Below, in pieces: positions 9,400 through 18,746 of a stretch of DNA of 64,000 nt. Both the position numbers and the translations under genes were made by a program. The DNA comes from Chryseobacterium viscerum (GTDB lineage: Bacteria > Bacteroidota > Bacteroidia > Flavobacteriales > Weeksellaceae): NCBI RefSeq assembly GCF_025949665.1, contig NZ_JAPDFT010000001.1, forward strand, positions 1,674,001 to 1,738,000, written 5' to 3'. Under the pieces are notes generated by a model, which was given only the letters and a program-made list of their open reading frames with translations, was not told the DNA's origin and searched no databases. Within the stretch, counting starts at the first letter, position 1. The number at the start of each line of letters is the position of its first letter.

Positions 9400-10278
9400 C
9401 TAGGCGTGACCTATTTTCTTTTGGTCACCAATCACATTAAGCGTAACTCCAAAAAGGATTAAAGTAATCCCGATAAGCAGATTAGAAGTGAACCTTTCAT
9501 GAAACATTAAGACACTGATTAATACAGCAACAACAGGCTCCAGAGCACCTAAAATAGATACAGGAGTAGAGCCGATATATTTGATTGCATAGACAAGACA
9601 GAGGCTGGAGATAACGGTAGTAAGGAATGCAAAAATAAGGAAGTTAAGAAAGATTTCTACTGAAGGAATAGCGAACGATTCATTAGCAGCCACAGCTTTG
9701 GTTATAAAGAACATAGATGTGAAAACCATAGAGTAGAAAGTAAGCTTAAATCCGGAAACCTTCATATTCGATTTGTTAACGATAACCATATACAGCGCAT
9801 AGAATAATGAACTGAGCATTACAATTCCCAATCCTGTAAAATTGATTTCCAATCCGTTTCCTTTTAAGCATAAAACAATAACTCCGGTGAATGCCAGAAA
9901 TAGAGAAATAACTGATAATCTGCTAAGTTTCTCCTTATAAAAGAAAAACATAATCAAGGCTACGATAACCGGATAAATAAATAAAACGGTAGAGGCAATT
10001 CCGGCAGTAAGGAAGTCATATCCTAAAAACAGGAACTCTGAAGAAAGAGCATAGCAGACTCCAAGTATGGCCAGGATTAACGCTTCTTTTTTATTAATTT
10101 TAAAACTTTCTTTGGAATACAACAAATATCCTCCAACCATTAAGGCTGAAAAGAAAAATCTATAGAACAGAGTAATATCCAACGAAAAATGTGCCTGCTT
10201 GATAGGCAGAATAAAAATCGGAATCAGCCCATATGAAACGGCTGACAGAATCCCCAATGCATAACCTCTGAGTTTCAT
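9400..10278 (-). CDS. EamA/DMT-superfamily transporter
   Basis: 292 residues with about ten membrane segments in two EamA repeats (PF00892). Segments are seen at 5-22, 35-55, 68-88, 95-115, 124-140 and onward, with the conserved second-repeat stretch GSTPVSILGALEPVVAVLISVLMF. Such inner-membrane proteins export metabolites or drugs; the substrate is not predictable. It follows the PLP-enzyme operon on the same strand, but a perfect hairpin terminator stands between, so it is probably a separate unit. A second EamA gene lies at 51.2-52.1 kb. Confidence 0.88.
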   Translation of the reverse strand: MKLRGYALGILSAVSYGLIPIFILPIKQAHFSLDITLFYRFFFSALMVGGYLLYSKESFKINKKEALILAILGVCYALSSEFLFLGYDFLTAGIASTVLFIYPVIVALIMFFFYKEKLSRLSVISLFLAFTGVIVLCLKGNGLEINFTGLGIVMLSSLFYALYMVIVNKSNMKVSGFKLTFYSMVFTSMFFITKAVAANESFAIPSVEIFLNFLIFAFLTTVISSLCLVYAIKYIGSTPVSILGALEPVVAVLISVLMFHERFTSNLLIGITLILFGVTLNVIGDQKKIGHA

Positions 10279-10300
10279 GTGTTGTTATCGTTATTTAAAT

Positions 10301-10335
10301 AAAAAACCACTGAATCAATCAGTGGTTTTTTTTAT
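10301..10335 (-). terminator. Terminator of the PLP-enzyme operon
   Basis: AAAAAACCACTGA (10301-10313), loop ATCAA, TCAGTGGTTTTTT (10319-10331): a perfect 13-base stem with A/T runs on both sides. It lies 12 bases past the acyltransferase stop and upstream of the EamA gene. Confidence 0.85.
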
Positions 10336-10342
10336 TCTTAAA

Positions 10343-11617
10343 TTAAATCGGTTTAAAACTTAATCCTTGTTCCTGCAGTAATTTTTGTTCCTGCTCTTTA
10401 TAGTAACCACTTACTAATTTATCATGAATCGCTTCAAATGCGGCCAGAGTTTCATTAATCTCTGCATCTGTATGAGAAGCGGTAGGAATTAATCTTAAAA
10501 GAATCATTCCCTTCGGAATGACCGGATATACCACAACAGATGTAAAGATACCGTAATTCTCTCTTAAGTCTTTTACTAATAAAGTTGCTTCTACCGGAGT
10601 TCCCTGCATCATTACCGGAGTTACGCAAGTGTTGGTGTCTCCAATGTTGAATCCTCTTTCTTTAAGTCCGTTTTGTAGTTTGTAGACATTCTCCCAAAGT
10701 TTAGCTTTGATCTCAGGTTTAGATCTCAACAGTTCCAGTCTTTTCAATCCTCCTATTACCATTGGCATTGTAAGAGATTTTGCAAAGATTTGTGATCTCA
10801 GGTTGAACTTCAGATATCTGATGATTTCTTTGTCACCCGCAAGGAATGCTCCGAAACCAGCCATTGATTTAGCAAACGTAGAGAAGTATACATCAATCTG
10901 GTCATTACAGTCCTGTTCTTCACCTACACCGGCACCTGTTTTACCAAGTGTCCCGAAACCATGTGCATCATCTACCAATAGTCTGAACTGGTATTTAGAT
11001 TTAAGATCGCAGATTTCTTTGATTTTCCCCTGCTGGCCTCTCATTCCGAAAACCCCTTCTGTAATAACAAGAATACCTCCTCCTGTTTCTTCAGCTACCT
11101 TAGTTGCTCTCTGAAGGTTTTTCTCAAGACTTGCCATATCATTGTGCTTGTAGGTAAATCTTTTCCCGGAATGAAGTCTTACTCCATCCACGATGCAGGC
11201 ATGAGAATCCATATCATAAACAATAACGTCATTTCTGCTCACCAAAGCATCAATGGTAGAAACCATTCCCTGGTAACCGAAATTCAATAAGTATGCTGAA
11301 TCTTTTTTTACGAAGTCTGCCAATTCTCTTTCCAGTTGAAGGTGCTGATCTGTTTCTCCAGACATTGCTCTTGCTCCCATTGGATAGAACATTCCATATT
11401 CTGCAGCTGCTTTTGCATCTGCTTCTATAACTTCAGGATGATTACACAATCCTAAATAGTCATTGGCACTCCAGAAAATTACTTCTCTACCCTGAAACTG
11501 CATTCTAGGGCCGATAGGTCCCTCTAATCTTGGGAAAATAAAATAGCCTTCACCATAATCTGCAAATTGTCCAAGTGGTCCTGGATTTTCTTTTATTCTT
11601 TCAAAAATATCCAACAT
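10343..11617 (-). CDS. AONS-family PLP acyltransferase, probably cysteate fatty-acyltransferase (sulfonolipid synthesis) or serine palmitoyltransferase
   Basis: 424 residues of the alpha-oxoamine synthase family, which condenses an amino acid with an acyl thioester. Visible are FWSANDYLGL, ETDQHLQLER, VDDAHGFGTLG (Asp and His contacts to PLP) and the Schiff-base lysine in FSTFAKSMAGFGAF (K250 from this start). The start is the ATG at 11617. A TTG at 11665 would extend it, but that codon lies in a perfect hairpin between the two genes. Chryseobacterium makes sulfonolipids, and known SulA enzymes (cysteate plus acyl-ACP) belong to this family. The upstream cysteine-synthase-like gene would supply cysteate. 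Serine palmitoyltransferase is the main alternative. Family certain, substrate inferred. Confidence 0.85.
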   Translation of the reverse strand: MLDIFERIKENPGPLGQFADYGEGYFIFPRLEGPIGPRMQFQGREVIFWSANDYLGLCNHPEVIEADAKAAAEYGMFYPMGARAMSGETDQHLQLERELADFVKKDSAYLLNFGYQGMVSTIDALVSRNDVIVYDMDSHACIVDGVRLHSGKRFTYKHNDMASLEKNLQRATKVAEETGGGILVITEGVFGMRGQQGKIKEICDLKSKYQFRLLVDDAHGFGTLGKTGAGVGEEQDCNDQIDVYFSTFAKSMAGFGAFLAGDKEIIRYLKFNLRSQIFAKSLTMPMVIGGLKRLELLRSKPEIKAKLWENVYKLQNGLKERGFNIGDTNTCVTPVMMQGTPVEATLLVKDLRENYGIFTSVVVYPVIPKGMILLRLIPTASHTDAEINETLAAFEAIHDKLVSGYYKEQEQKLLQEQGLSFKPI

Positions 11618-11639
11618 TGTATCGTAATTTTTAAGTAAT

Positions 11640-11673
11640 AAAGCCTTTTTTGTCTGAACACGCAAAAGGCTTT
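11640..11673 (-). promoter_or_regulatory. Hairpin between the two PLP-enzyme genes
   Basis: AAAGCCTTTT (11640-11649) and AAAAGGCTTT (11664-11673) form a perfect 10-base stem with a 14-base loop. On the minus strand no strong T run follows, so it is more likely an mRNA processing or attenuation structure than a full terminator. It covers the TTG that would give the longer N-terminus of the downstream gene. Confidence 0.6.
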
Positions 11674-11697
11674 ATTGTATTGTGATTTTATTCGTTT

Positions 11698-12735
11698 TTA
11701 TTTGATAAACTCTGTTTTGAAAACTTCGTCATAATTGTGAACACAGTTGTTGACAAATCCCTGCTCAGCCATCCATTTATCACTGTATACTTTAGTGATG
11801 TATCTGGAACCATGATCAGGATATATTAAAACAATCAGGTCATTTTCTGTAAGCTCATGAGACTGGGCATACTGCATTAATCCCTGCGTCACAGCTCCGG
11901 TAGTATAACCTCCCATAATGGCTTCTTTCAAAGCAATTTCGCGGGTCCTGTACGCGGACATTTCATCATTTACCCTTACAAATTCATCTACCTTGTCGAA
12001 AAGCAGGGCAGCGGGGATCAGGTTTTTACCCATTCCCTCAATCTGATAAGGATGTACATCTTCTTTATGGATTTCTCCTGTCTCGTGATAGCTTTTCAGT
12101 ATAGAACCATCTGCATCCACACCAATAATCTTGATATCCGGATTTTTTTCCTTCAAAAACTTAGCAGAACCGGATAGCGTACCACCAGTTCCTGTACAGG
12201 CAAAAAGGTGAGTGATCTTACCTTCTGTTTGTTCCCAGATCTCTGGACCTGTAGTCTGATAGTGCGCATCAATATTCAACTCGTTAAAATATTGATTGAT
12301 GTAAATAGAATTAGGAGTTTCCTGGGCGATTCTTTTAGCGACTTCATAGTATGATCTCGGATCATCTGCCGGTACATTGGCCGGGCATATATATACCGTA
12401 GCTCCCAATGCTTTCAGATAAGCAATTTTTTCAGGTTTTGTTTTATCACTTACTGCAAGAATACACTTATATCCCTTAATGATACATACCATCGCAATAG
12501 AAAACCCAGTATTACCGGATGTAGTTTCTACAACTACAGAATCTTCTTTTAAAAGGCCTTTTTTCTCTGCGTTCTCTATAATGTGAAGTGCGATTCGGTC
12601 TTTGGTGGAATGTCCAGGATTATATGATTCTAACTTGGCATAAACGGTTGCTGGAATATCTTTTGTAACAGTATTTAGCTTCACCATCGGAGTGTGTCCT
12701 ATCAGGCCAAGAATATTATCGTAAACATTACTCAT
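11698..12735 (-). CDS. Cysteine-synthase/CBS-family PLP enzyme, candidate cysteate synthase
   Basis: 345 residues of fold-type II PLP enzymes. Seen are the Schiff-base lysine in NPGHSTKDR (K45), the TSGNTG loop (72-77) and the phosphate-binding GTGGT (183-187). The C-terminal YPDHGSRYITKVYSDKWM resembles cystathionine beta-synthase. The usual GGSVKDR is GHSTKDR here. It precedes the AONS-type acyltransferase by 80 bases on the same strand. That pairing suggests it makes cysteate from an activated serine and sulfite for sulfonolipid synthesis. An ordinary O-acetylserine sulfhydrylase or CBS is the alternative. A -7 element TATTTTTG sits at 12766-12773. Family certain, reaction inferred. Confidence 0.85.
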   Translation of the reverse strand: MSNVYDNILGLIGHTPMVKLNTVTKDIPATVYAKLESYNPGHSTKDRIALHIIENAEKKGLLKEDSVVVETTSGNTGFSIAMVCIIKGYKCILAVSDKTKPEKIAYLKALGATVYICPANVPADDPRSYYEVAKRIAQETPNSIYINQYFNELNIDAHYQTTGPEIWEQTEGKITHLFACTGTGGTLSGSAKFLKEKNPDIKIIGVDADGSILKSYHETGEIHKEDVHPYQIEGMGKNLIPAALLFDKVDEFVRVNDEMSAYRTREIALKEAIMGGYTTGAVTQGLMQYAQSHELTENDLIVLIYPDHGSRYITKVYSDKWMAEQGFVNNCVHNYDEVFKTEFIK

Positions 12736-12765
12736 TATTTGTTATTTTCAATAAAAATCTGACTG

Positions 12766-12773
12766 CAAAAATA
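12766..12773 (-). promoter_or_regulatory. -7 element of the PLP-enzyme operon
   Basis: TATTTTTG on the minus strand, 30 bases before the ATG at 12735, matching TAnnTTTG. No clear TTG is found at the -33 spacing, so only half of the promoter is supported. Confidence 0.45.
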
Positions 12774-12958
12774 CAAAAAAATAAATAATTACTAAACTTT
12801 TGTTTGATTTCTAGGGCATAGTTTTGTAAAAAGTTATTTTCGTATTTACAGTTTTGACACGTCTATAATCGCAAATACTACGCCAAAATTTTTAAATTTT
12901 GTTAAAACCCGCATAAAATAAGATAAAAGCCTTATTTTCGCATAATTGATTTAATACT

Positions 12959-15900
12959 ATGAAAAATTGGACTTTTAGGCAATGGAACACCGTTTCAGGA
13001 TGGGTGATTTTCGTCATTGCGTTTTTCACGTACTTGTCCACCATAGAACCCAATTTCAGTTTTTGGGATTGTGGCGAGTACATTTCTTCTGCAGTAAAAC
13101 TTGAAGTAACGCACGCTCCCGGAGCTGCTTTATTCCAGATAGTGGGTGCCGTGGCAGCCATTTTTGCATTAGGGAAAGGCGAAAATTATTCTATCGTGAT
13201 CAACGCGATGTCTGCATTGTTCAGTGCGCTGACTATTTTATTTTTGTTCTGGACGATCACACACTTTGTGAGAAGACTTTTAAACAAAGATTTTGAAGAA
13301 ATTACAAAACATCAGGAAATCTCTATTTTATTTGCCGGAGCTGTGGGAGCACTTTGCTTTACCTTTTCAGATACATTCTGGTTCTCGGCAGTAGAGGGAG
13401 AGGTTTACTCTATGGCTTCTATGTTTATCGCGCTTTTGGTCTGGTTAATCACCAAATGGGAAAATGAGTACAAAGCGGGAGACAGTGAAAGATGGATTAT
13501 TCTTATTTTCTTCGTTTTAGGACTTTCGGTAGGAGTGCATATGATGGGTATGCTGGCAATTCCTGCAGTATGTCTGGTATATTATGCAAGAAACTATAAG
13601 TTTACCTGGAAAAACTTTATCTGGGCAAACCTTATCACATTGGGGATTTTGATTATTGTTTTCAAAATTATCTTCCCTTTGATTATGACTATGTTCGGAA
13701 GACTTGAGATTTTCTTCGTGAATGGTCTTGGACTTCCTTTCCATTCCGGAACGATTGCCGCTTTTGTTTTAATGGTAGCGATCTGCTATTTCTTAATCAA
13801 ATATGCAAAGAAAGCAAAGAAAAATATCTACCAGACTGCAGCATTATCTGTGGTTTTTATGATGATCGGATTCTCTTGCTGGATGGTTATTCCTATCAGA
13901 GCCAATGCTAATCCGCCGATGAACCTTAATGATCCGGATACTGCAATTGGTATGTTGGATTATTATAACAGAGAGCAGTATGGTGACTGGCCTACAATCT
14001 ACGGACAAAACTATACAGCATTCCTTGATGCTAACGGAATTGAGAAGAACGAAGACGGAAGCTTTAAGACTCAAAAAACAGGAGAAATTTACGAAAAAGA
14101 TGAAAAAACCGGGACTTACAGAAAGACCGGAGATCGTTTCAACTATGTCTTCAACAAATCTCAGGTAAGCTTAATGCCGAGAATGTTTAATGAGGACAAG
14201 GATGTAATGGCTAACTATATTTCAATGTATGGTGCTCCTGATTTTACATTCAATTATGCTAATGAAGATGTGGCAGATAATCCACAGGCTAAGCAGATCT
14301 TTGACGAGCTGAGAGCAAAATATGAAGACAAGTCAATCACTGCAGCAGATTATCTGAAAGTAAAACCTTATAACCTTATCAATGTTCAGAAGCCATCATT
14401 CCTTCAGAATATGGAGTATTTCATTTCTTTCCAGAACGGGTATTACTTTGTAAGATACCTGATGTGGAATTATGTAGGAAGACAGAATGACCTTGAAGGA
14501 AATATGGAAAGCACAAAAGGAAACTGGATTTCCGGAATTCCTTTTATAGATAACGTAACGGTAGGAAACCAGGATAAAATGCCTGCTAAATTCAAAAATG
14601 AAAGTACGGTAAAATTCTTCTTCCTTCCGTTAATTTTAGGTCTGATTGGATTCTTTTTCCAACTAAATAGAGACTTCGGAAGATTCTATGCACTGTTATC
14701 TTTATTTATTTTAACAAGTGTAGGTATTGTTTTCTATACAGGGGTAAAACCTTTTGAACCGAGAGAAAGAGATTATGCAATGGTAGGTTCTTTCTACGCA
14801 TTTGCGATATGGATTGGTATGGGAGCAGGAGCAATTCTATGGTTCTTACAGTCTAAAATAAAATCAAACGGAGCAAACATTGCTTTGGGAGTGGTTTTAT
14901 TAGGTGTACCTTTCATGATGGGCTTCCAGAACTACAATGTTCATGACAGAAGCAACAGATATACAGCTTACGATTACGCATATTCAGTTTTAAAATCATT
15001 ACCGAAAAACGATATCCTTTTCGTTTACGGAGATAATGATACTTACCCGGTTTGGGCAATCCAGGAAACAGAAAGATTCAGAGATGATGTGAAGGTAGTG
15101 AACTTTACCCTTGCTTCAACTCCATGGAATCTTGACCAGATAAAAAGGAGAACTTATAACGCTATGGGAATCCCTAGCCAGCTGACACACGAAGATTACA
15201 GAGATGGTGTAAATGACCAGATCTACATGATGAAGAAAGAAGATTGGGAAGGTGTTTTCTCTATGTTGAAAGAGCAGGGAGCTCCGGAAACAGAATTCCA
15301 GTCTTTCAGAAAGTATCTTACTCAGGATTCTTTAACATTGAAAGAAGCGATTAATTTCATTAAGTTCAAATCTCCTGAAAAAGACGAATTGTTGAAAATG
15401 TATTTTGGGGAAGAGAAATTTGAAAAATATAACATTCTTCCGGTCAACAAATTCATTCTTCCTGTAAATAAAGAAAATGCTTTAAAAGCAGGAATCATCA
15501 ACAAAGAAGATCTTTCAAAAGTGGCTAATCAGATCATGATTACTTACAAAGGAAATACATTGTATAAGAACAACCTGATTTTGATGGATCTTTTAGCAAA
15601 CTTCGACTGGAAGCGTCCAATCAACTTCTCATCAGGAGGTATTTATGACAGTGAGAATATTTTCTATCTGAATGATTATCTTCAGTTTGACGGATTCAGC
15701 TACAGATTAATTCCTATCCAAACCCCTCCAACAGCTGATGGAGATATGGGAAGAGTAGATGCTAATTCTCTTTATAATGTAGTGAAAAACTTCAGATGGG
15801 GGAACTTCAAGAATCTGAATGCTCACTTTGATGAAACAGCAACTTCTAATATCATCAGCTATAGAATGTCCGCGAGCAGAGCTGCCGCAGCACTTGCATT

Positions 15901-16444
15901 AAACGGACAGAAAGCTAAAGCATTAGAAATTCTGGATCTTGCAGCAAAAGAAATTCCTGCTGAGAAATATAACGACCCTCGTTCATTAAGCTCAATTGTA
16001 TCAGGATACATTATTGCTGGACAGGAGCAGAAAGGTCTTCAGATTGCTGAGGTTCTTAAAAAAGGAATCTTTGAAGAATATGATTATTATTTAAGCCTTT
16101 CCAAAGCAGATCAAAGCTACCTGAGAAGACAAATGAGAACAAAACCTATGGAATATTCTCTTGTAGTAGCTGCAGTAACGGATGCTTATACGAAAATCGG
16201 ACAGAAAGAAAAAGCATATGCTTATCTGGTAAAATCTATAGAACCTATTGATAAGAAGTTCAATGTATTTGTAAAAGATCTTCAGGAAATGGGTAAAGAG
16301 AAGGCAATGAAGGAGTCTGAAAATGTACAGCAGATTACACCATTCTATCAGTATTTATTTGATGTGATGGAGCCTTATGATTCTACTTATTCAAAGGAAA
16401 AAGAAAATCAGATAACGACAGCAATTATCAAAGCAACAAAATAA
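12959..16444 (+). CDS. DUF2723 membrane protein (GT-C/protein O-mannosyltransferase-like)
   Basis: 1161 residues. The N-terminal DUF2723 domain (PF11028) opens with a membrane segment (14-30) and the acidic loop EPNFSFWDCGEYI, followed by about ten more segments to residue 330. A second membrane block lies at about 548-660 and the rest is a soluble, TPR-like region (KALEILDLAAKE, QKGLQIAEVLKK). In GT-C enzymes the first loop's acidic residues are catalytic, so D38 and E41 are candidates. It probably moves sugars from a lipid carrier to an exported acceptor. Donor and acceptor are unknown. A second GT-C-like gene follows after a terminator, with its own promoter. Confidence 0.85.
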   Translation: MKNWTFRQWNTVSGWVIFVIAFFTYLSTIEPNFSFWDCGEYISSAVKLEVTHAPGAALFQIVGAVAAIFALGKGENYSIVINAMSALFSALTILFLFWTITHFVRRLLNKDFEEITKHQEISILFAGAVGALCFTFSDTFWFSAVEGEVYSMASMFIALLVWLITKWENEYKAGDSERWIILIFFVLGLSVGVHMMGMLAIPAVCLVYYARNYKFTWKNFIWANLITLGILIIVFKIIFPLIMTMFGRLEIFFVNGLGLPFHSGTIAAFVLMVAICYFLIKYAKKAKKNIYQTAALSVVFMMIGFSCWMVIPIRANANPPMNLNDPDTAIGMLDYYNREQYGDWPTIYGQNYTAFLDANGIEKNEDGSFKTQKTGEIYEKDEKTGTYRKTGDRFNYVFNKSQVSLMPRMFNEDKDVMANYISMYGAPDFTFNYANEDVADNPQAKQIFDELRAKYEDKSITAADYLKVKPYNLINVQKPSFLQNMEYFISFQNGYYFVRYLMWNYVGRQNDLEGNMESTKGNWISGIPFIDNVTVGNQDKMPAKFKNESTVKFFFLPLILGLIGFFFQLNRDFGRFYALLSLFILTSVGIVFYTGVKPFEPRERDYAMVGSFYAFAIWIGMGAGAILWFLQSKIKSNGANIALGVVLLGVPFMMGFQNYNVHDRSNRYTAYDYAYSVLKSLPKNDILFVYGDNDTYPVWAIQETERFRDDVKVVNFTLASTPWNLDQIKRRTYNAMGIPSQLTHEDYRDGVNDQIYMMKKEDWEGVFSMLKEQGAPETEFQSFRKYLTQDSLTLKEAINFIKFKSPEKDELLKMYFGEEKFEKYNILPVNKFILPVNKENALKAGIINKEDLSKVANQIMITYKGNTLYKNNLILMDLLANFDWKRPINFSSGGIYDSENIFYLNDYLQFDGFSYRLIPIQTPPTADGDMGRVDANSLYNVVKNFRWGNFKNLNAHFDETATSNIISYRMSASRAAAALALNGQKAKALEILDLAAKEIPAEKYNDPRSLSSIVSGYIIAGQEQKGLQIAEVLKKGIFEEYDYYLSLSKADQSYLRRQMRTKPMEYSLVVAAVTDAYTKIGQKEKAYAYLVKSIEPIDKKFNVFVKDLQEMGKEKAMKESENVQQITPFYQYLFDVMEPYDSTYSKEKENQITTAIIKATK

Positions 16445-16452
16445 AATATTTT

Positions 16453-16480
16453 AAAACGGAACTTCGGTTCCGTTTTTTTA
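16453..16480 (+). terminator. Terminator after the DUF2723 gene
   Basis: AAAACGGAAC (16453-16462), TTCG tetraloop, GTTCCGTTTT (16467-16476), T run. Nine bases past the stop. Confidence 0.88.
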
Positions 16481-16483
16481 TTA

Positions 16484-16514
16484 TTGGGAATCCTGAATAT
16501 TAAGGTTATATTTG
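16484..16514 (+). promoter_or_regulatory. Bacteroidota-type promoter
   Basis: TTG (16484-16486), 20-base spacer, TATATTTG (16507-16514). The ATG of the membrane glycosyltransferase-like gene lies 19 bases downstream. Confidence 0.6.
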
Positions 16515-16532
16515 TGAAATTAAAAATACAGA

Positions 16533-18026
16533 ATGGCTGAAACAAAAAATAGCAGGTTCCCTATCTATGCTGTAATTGCTACGGTTGCTTTTAAACTTCT
16601 TTTTTTATTGACACATTATATCCAGGAAGATGCATTTATTACCTGGAGAGTGGCTCAGAATCTACTGGATTACGGCGTAATCGGGTTCAATGGAGATGCT
16701 AAAATTTCTGCATCTACCACCCATTTTTATGTTTTTGTATCTTACCTTTTCAATCTTGTTTTTGGAAAAGAAAACTTTATTGAACCTCTTTTGATTTTTA
16801 ATTCTATACTGTTTACGATAGGAACTTTACTGCTTTCTCATTTGGTTCTTAAAAACCCGTGGCATAAGGCAATCTTTATATTTCTGATCGGCATTTTACC
16901 ACCAGCTATTAAAATTTCAATTCTCGGAATGGAGTATGGAATACTGTTTTTCCTGGAAATGGCATTGTTGTATTATGGATTTCATAAAGGAAAAAAATGG
17001 GTGTTGACACTTCTTCCTGTGTTAATTATGTTTACGAGGATTGATACCGTGATATTTCTGGGAATTGTATTTCTCGTAGATCTATTCTGGAACAGAAAAA
17101 TCAGATGGAATTATATTTTTGGAGGTGTTTTTGGTGTTTTATCTACGGTTGCTTTCAATTGGTTTTACTTCGGCGAATTGGTGAATAATACCATTACAGC
17201 AAAAAAACTTCTTTATAGCGAGAACTTTACAATCCAACAGCATATTGGTTACTTTTTTAAGAGTTTCGGAAACTTCTGGGGAATGCTGAAAGTTCCCGGA
17301 GATTTCAACCCTATGACTGTTGTAATATTGATTTTTGAGTTACTTTGCTTTATTTATCTGATCAGACAACGTGAGAAAAGAAACTACTTTTTGTGGATGA
17401 TTTTTCTTTTCGGATGGACAAAACAGATTATTTTTATTTCTCAGAAAAGCTTGTTCGATTGGTATTACTGGGTACCGCAGCTGCTGCTTTTCGTTCCTGT
17501 TCTTATTTTTGTGCTGGAACAGAAAGAGAAGAGAAACCTATGGCTCTCATTGCTTGTTATTTTCTATATTTTCCCAATGCTTGTTTTCCAGACTGTTCAC
17601 TGTATTGCAACTGGAAATGGTGAGTGGAACTACCGAAGAACGATTGGAACATTTTTAAATCAATTTGAAAAAGATAAAAATCAGTGGATACTATTGGAAC
17701 CTGCTGGTTATGTACCTTATTTTTCAGGATTAAAAACAATTGATGAGGTAGGATTAGTGGATAAGCAGATTCAGGAAGAAATTAAAAAGGATAAAGTAAA
17801 TTACTGGATCAATACCGTAAAGACAAGAAAACCGAAATATCTTCTTTCTTACCAAAATCTATACGAAGAGAGTAATACAAATTCAGAGTACTATAAAACT
17901 CACTATAAACTTCTGAAAGAATTCAGAGTAAAAGATCATCTGAAAAGTGACAATAAGATTTTAGAAAAAATTTACAACCTGAAACCTTCCGGAACAGACT
18001 ATAATTTGTACATTAGGGTTGATTAA
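16533..18026 (+). CDS. Polytopic membrane protein, GT-C glycosyltransferase-like
   Basis: 497 residues with about ten to twelve membrane segments over residues 8-385 and a soluble C-terminal domain. The first exported loop carries YIQEDAFITWRVAQNLLDYG, with the acidic pair and arrangement of lipid-linked mannosyl- or arabinosyltransferases of the GT-C fold. A second loop has MFTRIDTVIF. It lies just downstream of the DUF2723 gene with its own promoter. The two may serve the same glycan pathway, but the substrate is unknown. Assignment rests on the first-loop motif and topology, not on a recognised named family. Confidence 0.72.
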   Translation: MAETKNSRFPIYAVIATVAFKLLFLLTHYIQEDAFITWRVAQNLLDYGVIGFNGDAKISASTTHFYVFVSYLFNLVFGKENFIEPLLIFNSILFTIGTLLLSHLVLKNPWHKAIFIFLIGILPPAIKISILGMEYGILFFLEMALLYYGFHKGKKWVLTLLPVLIMFTRIDTVIFLGIVFLVDLFWNRKIRWNYIFGGVFGVLSTVAFNWFYFGELVNNTITAKKLLYSENFTIQQHIGYFFKSFGNFWGMLKVPGDFNPMTVVILIFELLCFIYLIRQREKRNYFLWMIFLFGWTKQIIFISQKSLFDWYYWVPQLLLFVPVLIFVLEQKEKRNLWLSLLVIFYIFPMLVFQTVHCIATGNGEWNYRRTIGTFLNQFEKDKNQWILLEPAGYVPYFSGLKTIDEVGLVDKQIQEEIKKDKVNYWINTVKTRKPKYLLSYQNLYEESNTNSEYYKTHYKLLKEFRVKDHLKSDNKILEKIYNLKPSGTDYNLYIRVD

Positions 18027-18039
18027 AAGATTGAAAAAT

Positions 18040-18150
18040 TGAAAGAATTTAGAAACTAAGTCCCAAAACAACTTAACTCTTTCACTCTAATACCCTCAAA
18101 CTCTCAAACCCAATACAAACCCTGCAACCTAGTATCTAATCCCTAATCCC
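18040..18150. repeat. Low-complexity pyrimidine-rich spacer repeat
   Basis: Contains AACTCTTTCACTCTAATAC, the reverse complement of GTATTAGAGTGaaAGAGTT. Near-identical text occurs on the other strand at about 47111 and 47690 (GTATTAGAGTGGGAGAGTT). It ends with two units of CCCTAAT/CCCTAAA, like the heptamer array at 34.7 kb. Confidence 0.5.
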
Positions 18151-18159
18151 TAAAAAAAA

Positions 18160-18687
18160 ATGAAATACTGTGCTTTTCTCCGTGGTGTCAACGTAAAAGG
18201 AACCAATATGAAAATGGCTGATGTATGCCAGGTTTTTAAAGATGCTGGTATGAAAGACGTAAGTTCAATATTAGCTTCCGGAAACATTGTATTTTCTTCA
18301 GACAAGAGTGTGGAGGATTTAAAGACAATTCTGGAAAAAGCCATGTCTGATCATTTTTTTTATGAAGCCTTTCTGTTTGTAAAATCTCAGGCAGAGACAG
18401 AGGTTTTCTGGAACAGTATTCCTTTTGAAAAAAATGAAAACTTCCACATTTACAGCTTTGTCGGTATTCCGGGCGTTGAAAAAGTTCTGATGGAGGAGTT
18501 TCAGAAAGCGGCTCAGGCAGAAAATGAAAAGGCAGAAATTATCAATGATCTATTTTACTGGCAGGTTCCGAAAGGAAATACCTTAGATTCTACCTTTGGG
18601 AAGGTTTTGGGAAAGAAAAGTCTTAAAGATCAGTTTACCAGCAGGAATGTGAATACCTTTGAAAAGATTCTGAAAAAAATGAATTAA
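18160..18687 (+). CDS. DUF1697 protein
   Basis: 175 residues matching DUF1697 (PF08002). The start YCAFLRGVNVKGTNMKMADV and the following LASGNIVFSS are the family signature. The structure known for this family is two small alpha/beta domains; no reaction is established. Cytosolic with no signal peptide. It follows the GT-C-like gene after a 133-base repeat-rich spacer and is followed by an imperfect hairpin (18686-18725) shared with the convergent acetolactate decarboxylase gene. Confidence 0.88.
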   Translation: MKYCAFLRGVNVKGTNMKMADVCQVFKDAGMKDVSSILASGNIVFSSDKSVEDLKTILEKAMSDHFFYEAFLFVKSQAETEVFWNSIPFEKNENFHIYSFVGIPGVEKVLMEEFQKAAQAENEKAEIINDLFYWQVPKGNTLDSTFGKVLGKKSLKDQFTSRNVNTFEKILKKMN

Positions 18688-18725
18688 AAAAAGCAGGTTC
18701 ATTACTATATGAAACCTACTTTTTC
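18686..18725. terminator. Imperfect bidirectional hairpin
   Basis: AAAAAGCAGGTT and AACCTACTTTTT pair with one mismatch across a loop of about 14 bases, between the convergent DUF1697 and acetolactate decarboxylase genes. Confidence 0.6.
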
Positions 18726-18746
18726 AATATTTAAAATCTGTCTGGA

